Made by a program: the position numbers and the translations under genes
In this document: piece after piece, positions 17,652 to 26,400 of the stretch
Layout of the letters: each line of letters begins with the position of its first letter
Position numbering within the stretch: position 1 is the stretch's first letter
The notes under the pieces: generated by a model
Databases searched by the model: none
Told to the model about the DNA's origin: nothing
Seen by the model: only the letters and a program-made list of their open reading frames with translations
Source: CAVRCT01 sp963719645
GTDB lineage: Bacteria; Pseudomonadota; Gammaproteobacteria; DSM-16500
DNA length: 64,000 bases
Direction of reading: 5' to 3'
Assembly (NCBI GenBank): GCA_963719645.1
Contig: CAVRCT010000007.1
Location: 248,001-312,000 of the forward strand

Positions 17652-18662
17652 TTATTTGTTAATACACATCAAGTGGATCTGTTCCGCTCTAATCTTTGTG
17701 GAATGTTCCTCTCGAACTTTTATTGACGCTTTTTCAACGATTGTTTTCCATTTGATGTTCTTGTGAAGAAATTTATTACGCACTTCTGCTGCATCCTCCT
17801 GCACATTAAAAATATCTGTTCCTACAAAATGCTCTCCCTCTACAAACCCTAAAAGAGATAACTGTGAACCAAGAGAAGTGCGGTCACACACAATCAAACA
17901 ACCTGCAGACATGCCTTCAAATACCTTGGCTACCAAGTAATTAAAGATCGATCCACATACAAGCATTGCAGGATAGCTGCGAAGTAAATCTGCATATTTC
18001 TCCCGACCAATGCGTTGAATTTCAGTAAGATCGGATTTTGATTGGTTGGCTATATCACCCGGATATCCTGGATAACCAGGATGATCAATAACATCACATA
18101 TTTCTGTAGGCAATTTTGTTTGACAAAATTGACGAAACGGATAAGGCCAAGTGCGTGATCCAGAAAGTAAAATGCGATTAGACGAAGGAGAAAATATTGG
18201 ATAAAAACAAGTTGCTGCAGAGTGTGGTGTCCACTTTATTTTGGATTTCGAGATTTCTGGATACCATTCGCTAAGTTTGTCGTGGTAGGTTGTCAAGATC
18301 GTGTCAGCCCAGTTAAAAGCGCGTAGCCGTTGCTGACGACGCTGCTTGGTAAAAAAATGAGAATCATCACAAAAAAATATTTTATGTGTGTCGCTCGAAC
18401 TGAATTTTGATTCATGACGAAGCCTCTCTTCGTTTCGTTCAAGAAATTCATAGGCTTCCCACAGCAAAACAAACCGCGCGAAACTTAGAGCAGTTAATAT
18501 CTCTGCATCAGACGTTTCGTCAATAATAAGCCGCGTCCAACCGAGCTGAACTAAATGAAGATGTAACTCATAGAATTCACAGGAAATATAGGCTTCCCAA
18601 CCTTGCGGTACACATAGCACTAGCTCTGGCGAACTATTAGGATTTATTTTTATATCTTTCAT
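17652..18662 (-). CDS. Glycosyltransferase-like protein (GT-B, family 1-like C-terminus)
   Basis: A 336-aa soluble protein with AGAGGTG 5 nt before the ATG. The C-terminal part has a GT-B donor-site pattern: PAMLVCGSIFNYLVAKVFEGMSAGCLIVCDRTSLGSQLSLLG, followed by GEHFVGTD, as in CgeB/glyco_trans_1_2 proteins. The N-terminal half resembles a Rossmann acceptor domain (ILLSGSRTWPYPFRQFC near the interdomain linker). A short PGYPGYPGD repeat at about 198-206 is unusual. It is first gene of the PhyH pair. Sugar donor and acceptor are unknown. Confidence 0.7.
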   Translation of the reverse strand: MKDIKINPNSSPELVLCVPQGWEAYISCEFYELHLHLVQLGWTRLIIDETSDAEILTALSFARFVLLWEAYEFLERNEERLRHESKFSSSDTHKIFFCDDSHFFTKQRRQQRLRAFNWADTILTTYHDKLSEWYPEISKSKIKWTPHSAATCFYPIFSPSSNRILLSGSRTWPYPFRQFCQTKLPTEICDVIDHPGYPGYPGDIANQSKSDLTEIQRIGREKYADLLRSYPAMLVCGSIFNYLVAKVFEGMSAGCLIVCDRTSLGSQLSLLGFVEGEHFVGTDIFNVQEDAAEVRNKFLHKNIKWKTIVEKASIKVREEHSTKIRAEQIHLMCINK

Positions 18663-19253
18663 CTACACCTCTATTTTTTTATCACTGCAGCGATCTTTCT
18701 ATACTTGATGAGCAAACGGATGGAGAAGCTCTAAATACTGTATTTAATTTTTTTATGCGGATGGTGGGTAGAAATGGAAGGAAGTTTGTTTTTTCAATGT
18801 GATTTGAATTAATCCATTTTTTTTAATTAAATTTGTTAATTTTAGTTTTTGCGAGGTAATGTATCAGGGGGGGGGTGAAAAAAATATTTTTTTGAGATAG
18901 TATGCCATCATCCTGCCAAAATAATTTTTTCTTGTCCACAATTTTTTTCTAAATTTATTTTTATTGTGCGGCGGATTTAAGTAAACAGTAACCGCGAGTT
19001 TTTCTTAATGTTGGTAGCTTATTGTTGAATCGTCTTGAATTTTTCAAATGTGTAGATTGGGTTAGCATCAGCGAAGCCCAGCGCATCCCATCCCAGGAAA
19101 TACAGCTGCCAATGGCAATATTTTAGTTTCCGACATGATGCTAACAAACAAATTTATTTACGCGATGCTCTCGCTAAGTAACTAAAATAATTGGTATTTA
19201 CCATACAAAAGTCGGTTGCTTTCGGTAGGATCAATTATTTCATGGCAAGGTAT
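18663..19253. other. AT-rich intergenic region with a G9 tract
   Basis: No gene was seen. It contains a run of nine G at 18866-18874, about 200 bp upstream of the glycosyltransferase start, and an inverted motif pair (ATTTTAGTTTCC near 19105 and TAACTAAAATAA near 19180). A GGGTTAGCATCAGCGAAGCC segment at 19050-19080 resembles a degenerate dispersed repeat. Confidence 0.45.
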
Positions 19254-19292
19254 TTAGCTGTGTTGACAAATGTCAACAAGCTAAATTATACT
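19254..19292 (+). promoter_or_regulatory. Promoter with overlapping operator for the HicA-like/HTH pair
   Basis: A consensus TTGACA (19263-19268), an 18-bp spacer and TATACT (19287-19292). An imperfect palindrome, TTAGCTGTGTTGACA / TGTCAACAAGCTAA (19254-19284), covers the -35 box. This is the layout expected for repression by the DNA-binding protein of the pair. Confidence 0.7.
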
Positions 19293-19315
19293 ATCTATTA
19301 AGGGAAATTTACAAG

Positions 19316-19567
19316 ATGGCAAAAAGACCAAAGCATCCTAGTAAAGAAATTGAAGAGGCTATTATGTACGCGGAAGAAAACGGGTGGATATATAAAGATT
19401 CTGGAAAATCTGCTCATGCATGGGGAAGATTATTTTGTCCGTTACATAGACGAGAAGGACACCAGATGTCGATTTGGTCAACGCGAAGAAGTAGCTATAA
19501 CCATGCGCAACAAATAACAAAATTAGTTGATAGATGTCAGCATAATGCTGCGGAGGGCAACGAATGA
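19316..19567 (+). CDS. HicA-like small protein (putative toxin)
   Basis: An 83-aa protein, with AGGGAA upstream of the ATG. The order of a helix (KEIEEAIMYAEENGW), a strand with K-x-S-G-K-S-A-H-A-W-G-R, then CPLHRREGHQMSIWST and a final helix (HAQQITKLVDRC) resembles HicA mRNA-interferase-like folds that use a His in the second strand. Small proteins of this type are common beside the HTH partner found here. It overlaps the downstream gene by 4 bp (ATGA), which signals translational coupling. The toxin role is inferred from fold pattern and context. Confidence 0.6.
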   Translation: MAKRPKHPSKEIEEAIMYAEENGWIYKDSGKSAHAWGRLFCPLHRREGHQMSIWSTRRSSYNHAQQITKLVDRCQHNAAEGNE

Positions 19568-20112
19568 AACCGACTAAAACATATCAGTTTATTCTCGTTT
19601 TAAAAAATGTGCATGCGCATACAAATGATCTTGAAGATACTCTCTTTGAAGCTGGCTGTGACGATGCGCTTATCAATTTTAGAAGCAACGCGGTGTATTT
19701 AGACTTTGACCGAGAAGCTTCTACGCTCGAAGAAGCTGTTATTTCAGCAATCAAGGATGTACATTCGAGTATAAATGATGCTGAAGTTGCAAGTGTCGCT
19801 CCAGAAAATTTAGTAACAGAATCTGAAATTGCAAAACGACTTGGAAAATCCAGACAAGTTGTTTCTCTATGGATAAAAGGAGAGCGTAGAAAATCTTTTC
19901 CATATCCTGTTATGCGCCTTGCTGAAAAATCTCCGCTATGGAACTGGAGTGAAGTAGTCAATTGGCTCTTCGAAAACAAGATAATTGACGATAAGGAATT
20001 AGTAGAAAATGCGTTATTTCTTGCAAATATTAATGCTGTGCTTGAAGAGCGTGATAATAAAACAAGAGAAATTCGTCACAGTTTGCTAGAGAGAATTTCT
20101 TTACAAGGGTAA
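19564..20112 (+). CDS. HTH DNA-binding protein, putative antitoxin of the HicA-like pair
   Basis: A 182-aa protein. The N-terminal domain (YQFILVLKNVHAHTNDLEDTLFEAGCDDALINFRSNAVYLDFDREA) is a ferredoxin-like module found with such HTH proteins. Residues about 85-135 form an HTH (TESEIAKRLGKSRQVVSLWIKGER) followed by SPLWNWSEVVNWL. It probably binds the palindrome upstream of the pair and represses it. It is translated from a start that overlaps the stop of the partner gene. Confidence 0.65.
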   Translation: MKPTKTYQFILVLKNVHAHTNDLEDTLFEAGCDDALINFRSNAVYLDFDREASTLEEAVISAIKDVHSSINDAEVASVAPENLVTESEIAKRLGKSRQVVSLWIKGERRKSFPYPVMRLAEKSPLWNWSEVVNWLFENKIIDDKELVENALFLANINAVLEERDNKTREIRHSLLERISLQG

Positions 20113-20270
20113 AGCAGATTATTCTTTTTTTATTGGTTGCATGAAATCAGATGTTTTCTGAATTAATAATGAGATGTAATCTTTCTTTGAATTTTGTAGA
20201 AACATTATCTTATTAAAGAGCAAGGGGGACTATGTTTGTTTGATCGTTTCTCGTTTAAGGATACAAAGTT

Positions 20271-21494
20271 ATGAATGTTGTAATTACTATGCTGAAATTT
20301 AATCTGCAATGGTATGGTAGAGCAATGCGAGATATATTATTTCGCTACAAAATACTAACATTATTTTGTATTTTATTGATATGCCCAACACTGGCTAGTT
20401 TAATTAACTTGCTTATTTTTCCTTTAAAATCTCTTTTTTTATATCCTGTCACAAATGTGATGGCCTTGTGTGGTTCATTGTTTTTCTATCAAGTTTTTGC
20501 CTTAATTTGGATATCTATGCTATATATAATCCTATTTAAGCAGCCATGGCAAAAATATTTAGTTACATTGCCATTATCAAGTAGTCAAAAAAAATTAATT
20601 GATGTTAGCTTGCTACTGTTTGTCGATATTATCATGTGGATACCATTACTACTGGCAAGTATTGCATCAATTTTTGAATCGTCTTTTTTACCCTATTCAA
20701 TTTTATTAATCATAACAAAGTGTATTCTGTTTATTAGCGTAACTTTACTGGCGCAAATTTTATTGATTAAGTCAAAACGTTATATGTGGATTACTTTTTT
20801 ACTAATCAACTCGTGCATTATTTTTTCTTCCATCTCTTTCAGTCACTTATCGCAATTGATAATAATGATTCTTTTGATAGCTGTTATTTACGTTATGATA
20901 AGTAATTGCTATAAAAATCAAGCCCCGAAGTCAGTGGTTGAAAAAAGAGAGCCTCCTGCTTGCATTAGCAGGGCTAATTATAAACAATCCGTACCTATAT
21001 TAAGAATACAAATAAAAAACTTAATTGAGCATTCATCACAATTAATCATGATGTTTTCGGTCATGTTCATTATTTTACTAATAGCTATCGTGCTAATGGT
21101 GTACGGCAAAACTAATCCACTTCTACCATTCTTTTTGTCAATAATTATGCTACTAAATTCATTATCAGTCAGTAATATTTTTAAGCGTATTCATATGCAG
21201 TGGCAGGAGTTTTCTGGTTATCTTGCTTCTCTTCCTATTAATAAAATTTTAGTATTTAAAAACACTTTAATGATTGCCTTGAGCATTACTATGTTGTTTA
21301 ACTTGATTATCATCTTTGTGGCGGCTTTTTTATTGGGAAATGATCTTGTAGCTAAAATTACTACAGCATTTTTGTTGGCTACCGTCTTTTTAGCAGCTAG
21401 TTATCTACCTCAGATCAAGTTTCGGAGGTATGGATTTTTTGTTTCATTCTGTTTGATGTTTGTATTTTTATATGTGGACTATTTATTAATATAA
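20271..21494 (+). CDS. ABC-2-like polytopic membrane permease
   Basis: A 407-aa integral membrane protein with about ten hydrophobic segments and AAGGA 9 nt upstream of the ATG. It has no soluble domain of note; a basic cytosolic loop is at about 217-245. It is followed after 15 bp by an ABC ATPase, so the two form a transporter. Sequence identity to a named permease family could not be established; many such pairs export peptides or antibiotics. It is AT-rich like the surrounding island. Confidence 0.65.
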   Translation: MNVVITMLKFNLQWYGRAMRDILFRYKILTLFCILLICPTLASLINLLIFPLKSLFLYPVTNVMALCGSLFFYQVFALIWISMLYIILFKQPWQKYLVTLPLSSSQKKLIDVSLLLFVDIIMWIPLLLASIASIFESSFLPYSILLIITKCILFISVTLLAQILLIKSKRYMWITFLLINSCIIFSSISFSHLSQLIIMILLIAVIYVMISNCYKNQAPKSVVEKREPPACISRANYKQSVPILRIQIKNLIEHSSQLIMMFSVMFIILLIAIVLMVYGKTNPLLPFFLSIIMLLNSLSVSNIFKRIHMQWQEFSGYLASLPINKILVFKNTLMIALSITMLFNLIIIFVAAFLLGNDLVAKITTAFLLATVFLAASYLPQIKFRRYGFFVSFCLMFVFLYVDYLLI

Positions 21495-21509
21495 TTGCAG
21501 GAATATAAT

Positions 21510-22148
21510 ATGTCATGTTTATTAGAAATAAAAAATGCCTCTAAGGCATTTGAGAAAAAAAGAATTTATCATAACATTTCATATTCATTTGAAATGGGTA
21601 GTTATGCAATTGTTGGCGCAAATGGCATGGGAAAAACTGTGTTAATTGAAATGCTAGCAGGCGTTTCCTTACAAGATGTTGGAGAAATTTATTTGCGAGG
21701 GATAGGTAACAATCACTCACTGCACTATAAGCAGAACTTAACATACATACCTGGAAGGCCTTCGTTCTTTCCTGACGCAACGGGCAATGATTTTTTAAGC
21801 TTTATTTCATCGATTAAACGAGGCAAAAAGTCTAATGATTATATTGACTCATTAATAGATGGATTTAAATTAACTCCGCACTTAGGTACAAAGTTTAAAG
21901 ATATGTCGTTAGGAACTCAAAAAAAAATATTTCTCACAACTATTGCAATGGGTGATAGTCAGCTAATCATCATGGATGAACCCACAAATGCTTTGGATGA
22001 TGCGTCAAGTAAGCTATTGCAAGAGATCATTCAGAAAATGTCTCTGGAAAAAATTATTATTACTGCATCTCATGATAATGTTTTATTAAATGCTATTAAT
22101 CCAACTATTATTAATCTCACTACGCGTCCTGTCACTTCATTAATTTAA
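21510..22148 (+). CDS. ABC transporter ATP-binding protein
   Basis: A 212-aa ATPase from the ATG at 21510 (AGGA 8 nt upstream; a TTG five codons earlier is less likely). It has Walker A GANGMGKT, signature MSLGTQKK (a variant of LSGGQ), Walker B LIIMDEPTNALD, and a switch His in TASHDN. It energises the permease encoded just upstream. The substrate is unknown. Confidence 0.85.
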   Translation: MSCLLEIKNASKAFEKKRIYHNISYSFEMGSYAIVGANGMGKTVLIEMLAGVSLQDVGEIYLRGIGNNHSLHYKQNLTYIPGRPSFFPDATGNDFLSFISSIKRGKKSNDYIDSLIDGFKLTPHLGTKFKDMSLGTQKKIFLTTIAMGDSQLIIMDEPTNALDDASSKLLQEIIQKMSLEKIIITASHDNVLLNAINPTIINLTTRPVTSLI

Positions 22149-22223
22149 TGTATGTTGAGGTAAAATGTTGGATTTGTTTTTAATATTGAAGCTTGAAATT
22201 AAGTTATTTAAAAAGGGAAAGTT

Positions 22224-23098
22224 ATGAACACAATATTGCCTGTGGAAGTTCTTATAGACTTAGAATCATCTTTTTTAATTTGCCTGATCACTGGCAGATC
22301 TTTGAGAGGGCAATAACCCTGCTAGCTGCAGACACTAGTGTATTGGGCTTATACTTATCAGGCTCTTTCGCAAATGGTAAGCCGGATCGTTGGTCCGACA
22401 TTGATCTATGCATAGTGGTAGAGAATGGGCGTGTCGATACTATTCTCATTGATCAACAGAAACTAATTGACTCGATTGCACCCGTTGTTACTAAATTTCC
22501 AGCAATACACCTAGGTAACTCTCATCAAATCATTGTGTTTTACAAAGCGAATGATCCAATCCATGTAGATTTTCAGTATAAGGAGTTGGCAGAGTTGGAA
22601 CCTTGTAGGCACGATGCAAATATTAAAATTATTTTTGATCATTCCGGAGCAGTTGCCTATTACCGGCAGCTCTGTCAGCTTGCAAAAGATACACAGATAC
22701 TATCGCATGAAAAAATACAATATTTAGAAGATCGCTTTTGGGGATGGTGTTGGTATACATATACGAAGATTATGCGAGGAGAGTTATGGGAGGCCAGAGA
22801 TGCACTCGAGTATATCCGGAATAATGTGTTAGTTATTCTGTCTCATAATGAAGGACAGATACTAGAGGGCAATAGACGCCTTGAGACGAAGTTGTCCAAA
22901 CATGCGCGTGATGTCTTAACAACTACTGTATCGCATGAGCATAGTGGTGAAGAATACGCACGTATACTTACGTCTATGATGCACGTATACATTGATCTAT
23001 TTGATAAGTTATCTTCCCAGCTTCGCAGTAATATAACAAAAGTTGATCGTGGTTATTTCATACAAGCTATTGATAGTGTTAATAAGAACGCCGGGTGA
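22224..23098 (+). CDS. Nucleotidyltransferase, aminoglycoside-adenylyltransferase-like, with N-terminal frameshift
   Basis: The main frame carries the nucleotidyltransferase signature LSGSFANGKPDRWSDIDLCIV (G-S-x10-D-x-D) and a helical C-terminal domain, as in aminoglycoside 6-adenylyltransferase-like and Mn-dependent NTase proteins. Translation from the best start (ATG 22224, AAGGGA upstream; MNTILPVEVLIDLESS) runs in a different frame that must shift -1 at 22271-22277 (T TTT TTA) to join NLPDHWQIFERAI. In the main frame alone the only start is a TTG at 22193 without ribosome site. It is either a frameshift mutation, an assembly error in a T6 run, or -1 slippage. Substrate unknown. Confidence 0.65.
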
Positions 23099-23446
23099 TG
23101 CTTGCGCTAATCATGTAGGAAATTCATCTTTGAATCATTCATGAAGCTCTGTAAAGAATGGCTGCGTGTGTGCAATGAGAAACTATTTTTTTGGCATCTG
23201 GTGGCGCCGCCTGTTTGAAACAAATTACAGGATAAGGCTAGAAATGGGAGATGTAAGTTGCATGGAGGGCTGTCAACCGGCCCAAATGCTGAGGCTGGTA
23301 AAGAAAAGATTAGAGCTAGTAACGTTAGTCGTGGCAGTAAAAAAAATATAGATAAATAATAAGCGGGAAAATTTTTTAATTCATATTAAGTAATTGAATA
23401 ATTAGTAATATTTATAAATACCCTTATGTATTTGTAATACCTATAT
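23099..23446. other. AT-rich region without a supported gene
   Basis: A 61-codon open stretch at 23166-23351 has no ribosome site and a composition unlike protein. I see no gene or clear repeat. Confidence 0.4.
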
Positions 23447-23462
23447 TCGACATATATGTCGA
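23447..23462. promoter_or_regulatory. Perfect 16-bp palindrome, candidate operator of the toxin-first AbiE pair
   Basis: TCGACATATATGTCGA lies 32 bp upstream of the toxin-like ATG, in the expected promoter region. It is a plausible binding site for the winged-helix partner. Confidence 0.5.
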
Positions 23463-23494
23463 TATCTGGTATTATAAAAAAGGAGGTTAATAAT

Positions 23495-24265
23495 ATGAAA
23501 CAATATAATCCTAGGCAAAGTGTAGAGCTATTCCATCTACTTTTTCTGTGCCAACTAGGTCGAAAAGTTGATAAAAAACTTTATGCCTTGAAGGGTGGAT
23601 GCAATATGCGCTTTTACTTTAAAAGCATAAGGTATTCTGAAGATATGGATATCGACATTCAAATTATTAATAAAGACACATTGTTTAAAAATGTTAATAA
23701 ACTTCTGAACTCTGTACCATTTAATAATATCCTGCAAACTCAAGGCATAGAAATATTAAACATAAGCGCTCCAAAACAAACGCCCACAACCCAGAGATGG
23801 AAAATTGAATTAAAATCGAAATATACTGCGTTACCTTTGCATACTAAAGTAGAATTTTCGCGGCGTGAATTTGAAGATGATACAAGTTATGAGCCTATTG
23901 ATTCGCAAATAATAAGACAATATTCACTCTCGCCTTTTATGGTGAATCATTATTCTATCCAGAGCATGTTTCGACAGAAAGTTCGTGCATTAGCTTTACG
24001 AGGCGAAACCCAATCTAGAGATATTTTTGATTTATATCTTCTTATTGGCTCAGGCAATCATTTTGAATTAGATGAGAACACTATTGCTCTGTTGGAAGAT
24101 GCAAAATCTAAAGCCAAGGGAATAGCTTTTGAAGATTTTAAAGGACAAGTAGTAGCTTATTTACCAGATGACCAACAAGAAGAATACGATGACGTATCAG
24201 TATGGGACGTTATTGTGAAAACTGTTATAACATCGATGGATGACTATAAGCATGAAGTTAATTGA
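23495..24265 (+). CDS. AbiEii-like nucleotidyltransferase toxin
   Basis: A 256-aa protein. The ATG at 23495 has a near-perfect AAAGGAGG site. It carries the AbiEii/DUF1814 signature YALKGGCNMRFYFKSIRYSEDMDID (G-G...S-E-D-x-D) and the later basic motif SMFRQKVRALALRGETQSRDIFDLYLL. In type IV AbiE systems the NTase modifies tRNA or other targets and causes abortive infection. The antitoxin-like gene comes second and overlaps, the reverse of the usual abiEi-abiEii order. The 3' 204 bp are duplicated at 26401-26604. Confidence 0.8.
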   Translation: MKQYNPRQSVELFHLLFLCQLGRKVDKKLYALKGGCNMRFYFKSIRYSEDMDIDIQIINKDTLFKNVNKLLNSVPFNNILQTQGIEILNISAPKQTPTTQRWKIELKSKYTALPLHTKVEFSRREFEDDTSYEPIDSQIIRQYSLSPFMVNHYSIQSMFRQKVRALALRGETQSRDIFDLYLLIGSGNHFELDENTIALLEDAKSKAKGIAFEDFKGQVVAYLPDDQQEEYDDVSVWDVIVKTVITSMDDYKHEVN

Positions 24266-24893
24266 CGCTTATACGAAATTAAAACAATTAAATTTACCAG
24301 TCATTCAAACTAATGATGCTGCAGCTTATCTTGATATTAGTGTTAATCATGCAAATAAGTTGTTATCTAGAATCTCTAAAACAAACCAGCTTATTCATAT
24401 TAAACAGGGTGTTTGGGCATTTCCTGATACTGACGCACTAGTATTGCCTGGTTTTTTGACCGCACCGTTTCCCTCATATATATCCTTACAGACCGCTTTG
24501 TATTTTCATAACATGATTTCGCAAATACCAAATATTATTTATGCTGTTTCAGTAGGGAGAGCAAAAATATATAAAACTCCAATAGCAACAGTTTCAATAC
24601 ACCACATTAACCCCTCATTTTATTTTGGATATGAAGAAAAAGGTGTAAATGGATTAATAAAAATCGCATCTCCTGAAAAAGCATTACTTGATATTTTTTA
24701 CTTAAGTCAAACGAAAACTAGGTTATTTAAAACATTACCAGAAGTGGAATTACCTAAAAATTTTAAAATAGAAATTGCAAATAGAATGATAGCAAAAATT
24801 ACCTCTATTAGAAAAAGAACTCTTGTGCAGCGTAGTTTTTTAGAATTTATTAATAATATTAACGTTAATAGAGAGTATGAAACAGATTATTAA
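24252..24893 (+). CDS. AbiEi-like winged-helix antitoxin (type IV TA)
   Basis: A 213-aa protein from the ATG at 24252; an ATG at 24240 would add four residues. Either start lies inside the end of the toxin gene, so translation is coupled. The N-terminal wHTH (IQTNDAAAYLDISVNHANKLLSRISKTNQLIHIKQGVWAF) is typical of AbiEi/AbiGi proteins. The central AbiEi C-terminal-like block includes YISLQTALYFHNMISQIP and IKIASPEKALLDIFYL. It neutralises the toxin and represses the operon in known systems. Confidence 0.75.
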   Translation: MKLIDAYTKLKQLNLPVIQTNDAAAYLDISVNHANKLLSRISKTNQLIHIKQGVWAFPDTDALVLPGFLTAPFPSYISLQTALYFHNMISQIPNIIYAVSVGRAKIYKTPIATVSIHHINPSFYFGYEEKGVNGLIKIASPEKALLDIFYLSQTKTRLFKTLPEVELPKNFKIEIANRMIAKITSIRKRTLVQRSFLEFINNINVNREYETDY

Positions 24894-24934
24894 TAAAATG
24901 TGTGATTTAACTTTTAAATAAAGCTAGTCATTAA

Positions 24935-24971
24935 TTCCAACTAGTGTCAATCATAGACTTGACCCCGTTTT
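24935..24971. repeat. 37-bp direct repeat, copy 1
   Basis: The sequence from TTCCAACTAGTGTCAATCAT to the end of GACCCCGTTTT recurs at 26338-26374. The two copies bracket the 25-26.3 kb segment that holds the GNAT gene and the terminal-inverted-repeat element. Confidence 0.75.
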
Positions 24972-25102
24972 TGTTTTCTCTTGCCAGACGAGGGTTTTTT
25001 AGATAATCTCCTTCCGATAGCTTCCAGCAAATACCCCTAAAATCCACCCAAAAATGGGGTACAAAATCGGTGTACTTTGATACTCCAAAAAGGAGATACC
25101 CC

Positions 25103-25172
25103 AGCAAGTAGTCCGTGTGAAACATGAGGTTCTAAAGGAGTTTAAGAGCCTCGTGTTTCACACGGGCGTGCT
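25103..25172. repeat. Family B palindrome
   Basis: The left arm GTCCGTGTGAAACATGAGG and a complementary right arm flank the loop AAAGGAGTTTAA. The hairpin sits just upstream of the GNAT gene and includes earlier in-frame codons of that gene, which supports the later start at 25195. Confidence 0.8.
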
Positions 25173-25194
25173 AAGCACTTACGTGGAAGAGACC

Positions 25195-25716
25195 ATGAGT
25201 GAAATCAGAATTGCAACATTGAACGATTTAGAGACGCTTGCCGATATTGGAAAAACCACTTATATCGCTCATTTCTCATCAATTTGGCCGGTCAAAGAGG
25301 AGATGGACACCTTCTTGCAAAAGGATTTTTCTCTTTCAGCCTTACAACAAAATCTGACAGGCACTACCTCTACTTGGTTTCTAGCCGAGGAAGATAAACA
25401 TGCATTAGGTTTTGCCAAAGTGAACTGGGATTCGAAAATACCCGCCAGCGATTTAGTCGGTGTAGAACTGCAAAAAATCTATTTCTTACCGGAAGCAACA
25501 GGGAAAGGACTTGGAAATCAATTATTTAATAAGATTGAAGAAATAGCTTATGTGCATAAAACCCCTTATTTATGGCTGGAAGTCGTACAGAGTAATGTTG
25601 CAGCGAGAGCTTTTTATGAGCGACAAGGTTTGACAGTCGATCATGAAGAGATATTAAAAATAGGTGATAACCGTATTCCTATGTGGGTGATGATGAAAAA
25701 ATTAGCCAAAGCTTAA
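25195..25716 (+). CDS. GNAT acetyltransferase, PaiA-like
   Basis: A 173-aa protein starting MSEIRIATLNDLETL, preceded by GGAAGAG. The GNAT core is seen as LVGVELQKIYFLPEATGKGLGNQLFNKIEEIA (acetyl-CoA loop ATGKGLGNQL) and WLEVVQSNVAARAFYERQGL (motif B). The overall pattern YIAHFSSIWP...FLQKDFS...QNL is like Bacillus PaiA-type polyamine acetyltransferases, but the substrate is a guess. It lies between mobile-repeat remnants inside the island. Confidence 0.75.
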   Translation: MSEIRIATLNDLETLADIGKTTYIAHFSSIWPVKEEMDTFLQKDFSLSALQQNLTGTTSTWFLAEEDKHALGFAKVNWDSKIPASDLVGVELQKIYFLPEATGKGLGNQLFNKIEEIAYVHKTPYLWLEVVQSNVAARAFYERQGLTVDHEEILKIGDNRIPMWVMMKKLAKA

Positions 25717-25802
25717 TGGTAGTTGGCGATGATTTAGCGCGTCTTTGCGGTAAGCCTGTTTAACTCAGCACAGACTTCACGCAAGGATACGTTTGCGCCA
25801 TT

Positions 25803-26335
25803 GAGGTCACACATTAGCCGAACTCCGGTCAATAGCAAGTAGCCCGCGTGAAACACGGGGTTTTAAAGGAGTTCAAGAACCCCGTGTTTCACACGGGCTA
25901 CTTGCTATGCTGAATATTTACCGGGGGGATGAGGGTCAAGTGCCATCATTTGACATGTTTTAAAATAATAAATTTTTCTGATTTACAACATGTATAATGA
26001 TGGCACTTGACACCTTCACCTGGAACTGGAAACAGTAGCCAATATGCCTGTGATATTGCATCACTTGGACACGGTATGGCACTTAAGATTTTCTGGGGCA
26101 TTTTATAATGCCAGGGGTTTGCCGTAAGCTTTAGGCTTGGGCTTATACCTTGATCCTGATGGGTGACTGTTGCAACTCGGTGGCGAGTTGACAACTTAAG
26201 ACGAAAATTTGGGTGCATGTCCTTTACAGCTATATAAAACTTTTAAAAATATCTTCAATAAAAATGCGAAATTAAAAATATTTCGTAGAGGGGCCATTTT
26301 TTCTATTGACCGGAGTTCGGCTAATGGGTGACCCC
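25803..26335. mobile_element. 533-bp element with long terminal inverted repeats, no intact transposase
   Basis: Perfect 24-bp terminal repeats (25812-25835 and 26303-26326; inner end CCGAACTCCGGTCAATAG) extend imperfectly to about 32 bp. Inside are a family B hairpin (25832-25908), the 37-bp repeat also found at 8150, and several short hairpins (for example GGCATT-TTAT-AATGCC and AACTCG-GTGG-CGAGTT). A 90-codon open frame on the minus strand (25946-26218) resembles no protein I know. It is best read as a non-autonomous element or relic. Confidence 0.6.
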
Positions 26336-26337
26336 GT

Positions 26338-26374
26338 TTCCAACTAGTGTCAATCATAGACTTGACCCCGTTTT
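26338..26374. repeat. 37-bp direct repeat, copy 2
   Basis: Matches 24935-24971. A partial third copy (TTAGACTTGACCCCGTTTTCC) follows at once (26377-26397). Confidence 0.75.
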
Positions 26375-26400
26375 CCTTAGACTTGACCCCGTTTTCCTTT

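Noticed and set aside
23166..23351. 61-codon frame between the nucleotidyltransferase and the AbiE pair
   Set aside because: No ribosome site, no recognisable protein pattern.
25946..26218. 90-codon minus-strand frame inside the 533-bp element
   Set aside because: It spans hairpins and the dispersed 37-bp repeat; the peptide resembles no family.
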